DNA of 12,570 nt from Saccoglossus kowalevskii (taxonomy: Eukaryota > Hemichordata > Enteropneusta > Harrimaniidae). Positions within the stretch are counted from its first letter, which is position 1, and each line of letters begins with the position of its first letter. Shown here one piece after another: positions 1 to 8,400 of the stretch. The notes below the pieces were generated by a model. That model was not told the origin of the DNA, did not search any database, and was given only the letters and a program-made list of their open reading frames with translations. The DNA lies in NCBI RefSeq assembly GCF_000003605.2, contig NW_003155743.1:28662-41231 (forward strand), given 5' to 3'. Both the position numbers and the translations under genes were made by a program.

Positions 1-109
1 TCACTGTTTCTGGCTCTTCTTCTCTCGAAGTGAAACTGCACCACCAAGCGCCAGAAAAAGCGAGGTGGAAGCCATGCAATCGCCATTCACTGAACACTGT
101 TAGACCTTG

Positions 110-293
110 TACTGTAAAATCTGTATTAGAAACCGCGGCTTCTATTAAAATGGTACAATGCAACAGAGGGGATGCGGCTTCTAATAGAGCATCTACACAT
201 ATGAGAAATGCTGAATTTTTGGTTCTCAATTATTCAAAAAAAATGGGTGCGACTTCTATTAGGGATGCGGCTTCTAATACAGATTTTACGGTA
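110..293. mobile_element. MITE-like element, 180 bp, TA target duplication
   Basis: The two ends are inverted copies. The left end starts CTGTAAAATCTGTATTAGAA at 112, and the right end finishes with its complement at 291, with one mismatch in the outer ten bases. Both ends continue into a CCGC/GCGG block, giving roughly 25 bp of terminal repeat. The dinucleotide TA flanks both sides (110-111 and 292-293), as expected for Tc1/mariner/pogo-type insertion. The interior carries a 13-base motif, GCGRCTTCTAWTA, four times (135-147, 174-186, 249-261, 267-279). The first copy overlaps an inverted copy at 124-136. An 89-residue frame crosses the element but has no recognisable domain, so the element is non-autonomous. 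The superfamily is inferred only from the TA duplication. Confidence 0.7.
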
Positions 294-337
294 GTATAGC
301 AGATACCTTCATGTACATTGTATCTTCAAGGAGGTAC

Positions 338-676
338 CTACTTCCATTGCCGATACGTGTATATAAGGCACATTTCTTGTACAGTTTCGTCGAGGAAGAA
401 TGATTCATGATGAACACATAATATCAAGTTTGTCGCATAGGGTTGAGTTAAAATATGTTCTCTCTTGCGTAGCTGGTTACCGTGATTGTCACTGTCACCG
501 GCGCACGTTTGTACACTGTCGGTGGACCCTGGCACTGGACAACATACGAGTTGGTAAGAAGTTAGAATGACTACAACAGGGTTGGTCTGGACTACACAAT
601 TACTTATATGGTAGTCAGTCGAAGTGTTGACTTCTATTTCTATGAAACTCCCTACACCTATGTCGATCATCGCCAA
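338..676 (-). CDS. Possible ZP-C-like coding fragment (divergent neighbour or relic)
   Basis: A 112-codon frame runs leftward and stays open upstream to about 721; its first ATG is at 668-670. The order of features recalls the C-terminal half of a zona pellucida domain, the polymerising module of secreted matrix proteins. These are a GVGSFIEIEVN strand, a cysteine in SNCVV, then SYQLVCCPV where ZP proteins usually show a GCP motif, a serine/threonine stretch, LILCVHHE in the place of the usual LHC strand, and a final LDETVQEMC. ZP domains normally have another cysteine just after the LHC strand; here that position appears to be phenylalanine. The frame ends at TAG (338-340). No strong donor or acceptor is visible, so it may be a pseudogene fragment rather than an exon. 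The match is by eye, and chance cannot be excluded because the local GC is higher than in the surroundings and stops are rarer. Confidence 0.3.
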   Translation of the reverse strand: MAMIDIGVGSFIEIEVNTSTDYHISNCVVQTNPVVVILTSYQLVCCPVPGSTDSVQTCAGDSDNHGNQLRKREHILTQPYATNLILCVHHESFFLDETVQEMCLIYTYRQWK

Positions 677-704
677 GTTTGTCCAAATTTTCTTGTTCTT
701 TAGC

Positions 705-717
705 GTTGCTAGGCAAC
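705..717. promoter_or_regulatory. RFX X-box-like palindrome
   Basis: GTTGCTAGGCAAC fits the RFX-factor X-box pattern (RYYNYY, one base, RRNRAC) at every position and is a near-perfect palindrome. RFX sites of this type often sit just upstream of cilia-related genes. It lies about 35 bp upstream of the first ATG of the minus-strand frame and about 470 bp upstream of the candidate ECI2 start. Because it also falls inside the open stretch of that minus frame, it could be coding or coincidental. Confidence 0.35.
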
Positions 718-720
718 TGT

Positions 721-1187
721 TTTATTTTATCGATTGTCTGAGTAAAAAAAAAAAAAATTCAAAATTAAAATAAAAAGAGAACATATTTTGACATTTTAAA
801 CATTTTATACTATTGATTGATAAAATAGAGAAATAATTTGAAAAAAAAAAATAACGACAAATCACTGTTAGTAAACGACAGCCGCGTGGAAATGAATTGA
901 CATTTTGTTGAAATGGTTAAATTAGTGCTTGAATGGTGGCATTTGATTGGATAACAAAGTTAATTGAGAGCATATACAGACAAATTCAGAGTGGATTGGA
1001 GTTAGCGTGATTGTCATAATTATGACATCATATTAAAAACTTACTTAGTCGAAACACATGAACAGCCCAAGCCTGGATTCTTATTCCATAAAGTATTACG
1101 CAGATCAAGCTGCAAGTATAACAGAGGTGTGAATTTGACATTCAACAGCAATCAGCGAACAATTCAGAAAACTTTTAGCCTGCAAAA
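721..1187. other. AT-rich intergenic or promoter stretch
   Basis: No gene is visible here. There is a run of 13 adenines near 744-756, a second A-rich run near 840-851, and otherwise unstructured AT-rich sequence. If the ATG at 1188 is the true start of the downstream gene, this stretch holds its promoter and 5' untranslated region. No convincing TATA box or other core element could be assigned. Confidence 0.4.
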
Positions 1188-1207
1188 ATGAAAACAATTA
1201 GCAGTGT
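1188..1207 (+). CDS. ECI2: Candidate first coding exon (MKTISSV)
   Basis: An ATG in a reasonable context (A at -3) opens a 20-base piece ending directly at GTAAGTG, a consensus splice donor (1208-1213). It leaves a codon with two bases in place. The usual acceptor of the next exon (AG at 2281-2282) would put the join out of frame, but a second AG at 2288-2289 restores it, giving MKTISSV followed by PVSTSG and the ACBP domain. A donor at GTGTGT (1203) joined to the first acceptor would also stay in frame (MKTISI then IRPV). The resulting short leader lacks an obvious mitochondrial presequence, like the shorter peroxisomal ECI2 forms that begin just before the ACBP domain. This is a proposal from frame and splice signals only; another first exon could lie elsewhere. 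Confidence 0.3.
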
Positions 1208-2282
1208 GTAAGTGCTGTGTAATTTCTTGTTTGTCCAAATCTTCGTTTTCGCGTCACTATCAAATTTATTGCTACCTGTTGCAAAACACGAACAAGTGTT
1301 AATATTGCGCCAGGTTTAAGTTGTCTGCTCTTTAAAACCTAGTTGTTCTTTCATGAACGAGGGCAGATTTTCGAAAAAAGAATCTGAGGTAAAGTGGACA
1401 CTACATATGACGGTGTAAGGAGAAAGTCCATCCCAACCTTTTCTTGTTGCTTTCACGGCTTTCGTCCACTGAAAGGAAACGTATGAATACTTATGGCTAT
1501 ATATATCACTTCACCTTCCCACAACACAACGATTAACCATAATAAATGTTTTCGCTGACCGAAAATGTATAAAACTTAAAAGTATGTTGAATGATGCAGT
1601 GTTATAAAAGTATGGATCAAGAACACGAGAAATATTTCAAATTTCAGGGGGAAACAGATCTAAATATTGGAAATGTGTGGTTGGCATTTCACAGGCACTT
1701 TAATTATGTGAACTACTTTTGTCTTCTCTTGCCATAGATGATTTTAACGTTGATTTATATGTATCAGAAAGCATAATCAAAGTATACCATTTTAAGCCAC
1801 GACGGCAGGTCACGAAATTAACATACAAGGTCCTAACTTAGTAAATGAATAAGTTTTTATTGTACTAATAATACAGCGTAATAACAAATTCAGTGGTACA
1901 TATAACATGTTTATTTTAGATTGTCAATAGACAATAAATTGGAACTTGATGCATTCTCCAGAACCGTGTCAGTCCATCTATCATGTCTATGTTGTGCAGC
2001 AATTTTCCTAGGTGACATGAGTACTTGTGTGCAAATTTTAAGTTTTTTTTCTATTTCTTTCCAAAAAAAAACAACAACATATCTTACTGGTTTTGAGACG
2101 TTAAAAAAAAGTGTGTTTTTGTTATTTTTGATGTGAAATTCTTTTTTATTTCTGCCTAACAATTATATCTATTCAATTGTGTTCAACCCTTACATTGCCA
2201 GCCCCATGACTTGACATAAGGATTAAAAATGTAACTTTCTAATGTTTTCAATCATCTTCTTCTCTGGGTACTAGATTTTCAG
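1208..2282 (+). other. Putative first intron or 5' flank
   Basis: No coding segment or RNA gene is supported. Homopolymer T and A runs lie at about 2040-2145, where short frames on both strands are shadows of low complexity. The right boundary is a usable acceptor (ATTTTCAG, ending 2282). A second in-frame AG follows seven bases later. Confidence 0.4.
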
Positions 2283-2422
2283 TTATCAGACCAGTATCCA
2301 CAAGTGGTAAAAACTTTGCTGCCATAGATACAGAATTCAGTGCTGCCAAAGAAAGGCTTACCACACTGAAAGAAGATCCTGGAAATGAAATAAAACTAAA
2401 ATTGTATGCCTTGTTCAAACAG
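2283..2422 (+). CDS. ECI2: ECI2 exon: start of ACBP domain
   Basis: The exon begins after ATTTTCAG with two bases completing a codon, then encodes 46 residues and ends in phase 0 before GTATGA. It supplies helix 1 ([19 protein letters not shown]) and the start of helix 2, ending LYALFKQ. Y41 and K45 correspond to the ACBP ligand residues Y28 and K32. The preceding residues ([16 protein letters not shown]) are a poorly conserved leader. If the alternative acceptor at 2288-2289 is used, the exon starts at 2290 and loses two residues. Confidence 0.9.
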
Positions 2423-5400
2423 GTATGAATCAAATTGAAAATCTTCTGAGGTTTTAATGTTCTGAAGTATGATTTACTTTTGCATGCATTGAATTGATGT
2501 ATACTTATTTTTTGCTGTAGACTGGGTTGAGTGCCTTATAGAGATTAATTATTTCATGCATCTACTTTATTTTCTCAGAAGTGTGTTTATTGATCAAACT
2601 TGGTGCATTGTAACATTTTGTAACAAAAGTTTGTTTTTTTTCAAGTTTTTTTCAAAATCACTGGCAGCCATATTTTCCACAAAATGGCCTGAAAACACCA
2701 ACATGCATAACAATTTATCACAGAGTCTTGTAGCTTATTTTGCTCAGATTTAGAATATTGAGTAAATCCATTGTGAAATGATTGCTGTCCTTTTTTTTCA
2801 GGCTACAGTTGGTAAATGCAATGCCAAAAAACCATCAACATTTGATTTTGTAGGGAAAGCCAAATGGACTGCATGGAACTCATTGGGTGTATTGTCTCAG
2901 GTGAGTGCATCTTTTGTTTCAGATTTGTCATTTGTAGCATACTTAAATGTCGTGAGTCTCAGGAACCACAACAAATTGTCCAAAACTCTTGTATATGTCA
3001 CTATATGTCAGGACGGCATTTTGATTACTAGATTACATGCAACTTATGGACTATCTTCTATTTTTATCCATCATTGCATTTGTGACACATACAATTTTAT
3101 TTTCAGATTTGTTTTAGACAAAAGTTATCGTCTTCATCTTCCTCTTTATAGTATGATTATGAATATAATTTATAATCTGTGTTAATGCTCAATTATGACA
3201 TGCATTGACCAAGCTGGCATCCCCCTTTCATATTTTGACACCTCCCATGCCACATTGTACTTCATGCAATATTTGCTCACATTTCGTCCTTCAGTCGGAT
3301 TTACATTAATTAACACCAGACTGTTCATTCGCTTATCCGTGCTCACATCCTCTTCAAGCATCAGTTCGTTTTGCCGCACCGTACTATACACATTGTCTCA
3401 GCAGACCTCCCACCCCACCCATTGATGCAAAGGTCTCTATATACCAATTTCTATACCATTACCGATCTCACTCAAGTGTAACTCATGTTTATCTGCTCAT
3501 GAACAACCTTAGCAATAAACAGGTAAGGGGGTTTCCACCACAGACCAAGCAGACTTTACACGGGTACCCACGCTGTCCATCCCCCTGGGGTTGTGAGTCT
3601 ATCTGCAGGCTCCCGCCAGGGGGACGCCAGCCATGACGCCCGCCTGTACAGTCTCTGCTGGTGGAAGGTTGCAACCAGGTACCACGTGCTCGGCGTCATG
3701 ATGCAATTCACAGGCGAGTCGCATCATGGAGCTGTTCGCTGCGACGCCTGCGTCTGCAATTCGCTCCCCCTTCCACTTTTGCCAAAATCTTGTGTCTTGT
3801 GTCATTTATTGAAGCATTAATATTAGATAAACTGCCTTCCTGTGGTTGCAATAACTCAGACAAATGTTTAATCTTTTTGTAACTTTGGGGGATAGAAAAG
3901 TATACAGACGAAACAGTCATCGAAAAAATTAACATAAAATTGTGCAAACTACTCCTCCAAGTTAAACAGTGTGCAACAAATTTGTCTGTAAGAGGAGAAC
4001 TGGGTAGACATCCACTGTCAGTATTTATTAATAAAATGATGATAAAATACTGGCATAGATCATGCAATGTGAGAGAAAACACGAGGCAATGTCCTACAAT
4101 ATTGACAACAAAACAAAGTGGGCAACAACAATCAGTCAAATAACTGGTGTTGATAATATACATGATTACTGGAAGGGGGATGGTAAAAGTGTGAAGGGAG
4201 TTTTGGAAAAAATAGGAGATGATTACTCAAAAAAGTGGAAGAGTGACATTAATTTAGAAAAATCTGATTCAGGGGAGCTCAATAAACTTCGCACCTACAA
4301 GTTTAAAACAAACTTCAAAATGGAAAGGTGTTTGATGGATGTGAATAATTCAAAATATAGAAAATATATTTGTAAATTAAGAATTAGTGACCATCAGCTT
4401 ATGATTGAGAAAGGGAGGTATACTAGACCAAAAACAAATCTGAAACACAGAATCTGCACAAGATGTGACAATAACTCAGTTGAGGATAAGTACCATTACA
4501 TTATGGACTGCCCACAGCACAATGAAATGAGGCAGAAACTTTTTACAGATTTACATAAGGATAATCCTAATTTTACTTCAATGGATCATTCCGATAAATT
4601 TATTTACATGATGACAAACTGCCACATTAAGCTTGGTGTGTTTATAATGCTAACAGGTGTGTATTCTGTACTACTTTGTAATTGCCTTTTAATTAATCTG
4701 TTATTTAAATTTTTTTTTTTACTGTGTTATTTGATTATCCTCTTTACTTTTTTTTTTATTTTACTTGACTATGTTCATCTTATATTATTCACCAGTTTGC
4801 AATTTCAACAATGTTTGAAAACTATGTTATCTCTATGTATGTTTCTTGTATACCTTCCAATAAACTAACGGCAATAGTAGTACAAGATTTATTTGAGTGA
4901 GATACAGTTGTCTTCTCAAATATGCAATAACACTCTCAGTAATTTAGGTAGTGTAGTATATGATATGTTAATTTGACTGTGTAGTATGTGTAGTATTATT
5001 CCGACAAAAATTATCCCTCCAAACTTTGACATATTTTCTGTTCCTCTGAACCCGTAACTTAGGTAGTAATTTAGGTAGTGTAGTATATGATATGATATGT
5101 TAATTTAATTGTGTAGTATTATTCCGACAAAAATTATCCCTCCAAACTTTGACATATTTTCTGTTCTTCTGAACCCGTAACTTAGGTAGTAATTTAGGTA
5201 GTGTAGTATATGATATGTTAATTTAATTGTGTAGTATTATTCCCACAAAAATTATCCCTCCAAATTTCGACATATTTTCTGTTCCTCTGAACCCATAACT
5301 TAGGTAGTAATTTAGGTAGTGTAGTATATGATATGTTAATTTAATTGTGTAGTATTATTCCCACAAAAATTATCCCTCCAAACTTTTGACATATTTTCTG

Positions 5401-8400
5401 TTCCTCTGAACACATAACTTAGGTAGTAATTTAGGTAGTGTAGTATATGATATGTTAATTTAATTGTGTAGTATTATTCCCACAAAAATTATCCCTCCAA
5501 ACTTTGACATATTTTCTGTTTCTCTGAACCCATAACTTAGGTAGTAATTTAGGTAGTGTAGTATATATGTTAATTTAATTATGTAGTATTATTCCCACAA
5601 AAATTATCCTTCCAAACTTCGACATATTTTCTGTTCCACTGAACCCATAACTTAGGTAGTAATTTAGGTAGTGTAGTATATGATATGTTAATTTGATTGT
5701 GTAGTATTATTCCCACAAAAATTATCCCTCCAAATTTTGATATATTTTCTGTTTCTCTGAACCCATACCTGCAAACAAAGGCAGGGCTATAGTTGTTGCA
5801 CTATGTCCTTTTATTTCAAGATCTATATCAGCAGTTTTTTGGGAATTTACTATTAATGCTACTGTGTAAAAAATGACCAATTTTGACATTGGCTATGTTT
5901 TATACCTATATAAATATTTTGTTCTCCAGGAAGATGCTCAAAAGCAATACATTAGTACTGTTAATGATTTAGTGGCTGTTGAAGAATCCGCATCAGAAGA
6001 GGTAGCTAGTGGCACAGCTGGAGACTATAAACAAATAAAAGTTACTGTAGAAGATGGAGTATGTACCATATTGCTAAACAGACCAGCAAAGAAAAATGCT
6101 ATCAATCTTGAGGTATGTGTCTATTTTCATCCCATGAAAAAAATTAAAGCTATACTCCTATGTGCGGTACAACACACAGCCCGTACTGCTGTGACTTTGT
6201 CTGTTCATTCCATTGTGCGTCCATCCAAGAATTTGTCTTATTCACAACAATTCTTTCACATGCAGTTGTTGTAGAAATTGTTAATTATTTTCTTTTCACC
6301 TTCCATATTTTTTTTTTCAAAATATTACAACCTTCGCTTGCTTGAGATTAGTTTATATAGGTTTAGCACCCAACATAATTTGCATATTATGAAAAATGCA
6401 CAAATTAAAGATTTATGTGAATTAGGCAACTGATGAACTCTTTAGTGGAGAACACTGATAATTCTGTGAATACAATGTTAGAAGAAAATGTGATGATTTC
6501 ATCATTGATGAAGTAAAATTTGTGTTCTTCCCAAGCCATTTTTGTGTATACATTTTAAATGTGATTTTTTTTTTTTACACGGTTTCTTTTTCACCATGTA
6601 AGAGGTGCCACTTTGGCTGGCTGAACATTTGAAATAACATCGTTTGTAGTTACCGGTACATGCTGGATTCTCCTATAACATTTAATTATAATCTATCTTT
6701 TGTTGTTTATAATTGGTAGTCGCTAAAAACTTTACAGGGACTATGTCATTTGTCATTGTCAATTGCTTGAATTCTATCATGTTGTTGAAACTCATATCCC
6801 TAGAAATTGCTATAATAAAGGGCGTTGGTCGTCGCACTACGCATACGCCAGATGTGTGTCTCATATGAACGAAAATAGCGACGCACACTGTTTGTGCAGA
6901 CCAACAAGTACAAACTGAGATATGTTACCAAATTTTTACTTTAATTTCTTTGGTGATTAGAAGGTATCCAAGGAGTCCGGGATTTTTTCAAACAAGGGAA
7001 CAGGAGCACAGCGCCATCATGCCATGGCCATGTGCCCCCTTACTCTGGGGAGCAGATCCTCTGGCAACAATAAAATTCTGATTGACCAGGGATCACATGT
7101 GAGCTTCGCCCCCAAGGAAGCCATAGAATGCTCCATTTAAATTTAGAATTATCAATAACTCCACACCCTGGTAGACAGAACCCTATTTCCCTGCTTGCTG
7201 TCACCGCTGAATTGGGAGTCACCATTAGAAGCGTGCATTGGGTTGTGGCAAAATCAATGTTTATCAATACAAATGTCACACGTGCATGGCATATTGACAA
7301 TTGCCCTTTAAACTGACATGGGCATGTTTCACACATCCCAGACCTGGTTCTCAATTGTTCGCCAGTAGAAAGATCTAATTGAGGTCTCAAACTTGCACTC
7401 GGCCTTCTGATCGTTATTATAATACTGTTGATAATGATGTCTCTTGGTCTCGCCACAATCCCTCTATCAGATAGAGGGACTATGGTCTCACATACAAGGT
7501 TTAACACAACTAATGTCTGTGACTATGACCAACATAATAATAGGAATATAAGACAGTGTTGGATCAAAAAAATAAACTGTAGATTTCAAGGTTAACTAGG
7601 TTGAAATTATCTACAACAGAAATCTTGACTGATAACCTTCTTGAGATAATTTGATGACAATTGATGATTTCATAGCCTAGATTTATATTGATTCTAGATG
7701 AAGTAAATGTCCATGTACTTACCGAGTATACTATTGGTCGTGTATTATTTTACTTAGAGAATATTGCATGAGATTTGCAGTGGCAAGAAACATAATAGAA
7801 CTAACATTTGTATCCACAGTGTTATATAAAATAATTGCATTGTCATTTTCTTTTCTTTTACGTCTTTTTTTTTTACGCCAATGCTCTTTATTTACAAATT
7901 CAAGGTCATCGGTCCATAAAAGTATTTATTAATAAAATTACTTTTCATTTTCTTTTCAGATGTATAATGAAATTGGTGTTGCATTGAACGAAATTGGCAA
8001 AGACCCCAAAGTTGTCTTAGCTGTTGTAACAGGTACACATTAACATACAAATATTTGCTTGGAAAGTTTGCATTCATTTGTGTGCAGTAAACTGTATTAA
8101 TTTTGCAAGACAAATTTTGTAGCAGTGAAAATTTTACTGGGATCCTGAATCACAGCAATGATTTTCTCATGAACACTTATCAAATTGCAAACATTCCTAA
8201 TAGTAAAATTTAAATTGTTTACAGTAATTTATCTTTAATTTACAATTATGAGTGTACCTAGTACATGAAGAAATGATATATTTTTTGAGAAGAATAGAAA
8301 AATAAATTTATCAATAAAATTCACAGGTGCAGGTGATTATTATTGCAGTGGTAATGATCTTGAAAATTTTATGAACATTGATCCTTCTAAAATACATGAA

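Noticed and set aside
30-299. 89-codon plus-strand frame
   Set aside because: Its codons largely follow the MITE terminal repeats and the repeated GCGGCTTCT motifs (repeated DAAS residues). It is a repeat artefact, not a gene.
1353-1388. ATG followed by a GAG/GTAAAG donor as an alternative first exon
   Set aside because: It ends in phase 0, while both plausible acceptors of the next exon need phase 1 or phase 2, so it cannot join in frame.
1911-2162. Opposing frames of 83 and 71 codons
   Set aside because: Low-complexity T/A-rich sequence in which both strands stay open. No domain or splice support.
3182-3425. Overlapping frames on both strands
   Set aside because: No recognisable family, and each is the mirror of the other. 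Probably chance or very old repeat.
4700-4868. Hydrophobic C-terminus of the LINE frame read as membrane segments
   Set aside because: It is encoded by T-rich sequence after the conserved zinc motif, best explained as translated former untranslated region.
4939-5768. CRISPR array or telomere-like repeat
   Set aside because: Units are contiguous with no unique spacers, and the TTAGGTAGT pieces do not form a telomeric series. It is a minisatellite in an animal intron.
7040-7507. 155-codon minus-strand frame
   Set aside because: Crosses dispersed repeat copy A and the hairpin. The equivalent frame is not kept in copy B, and no domain is seen.
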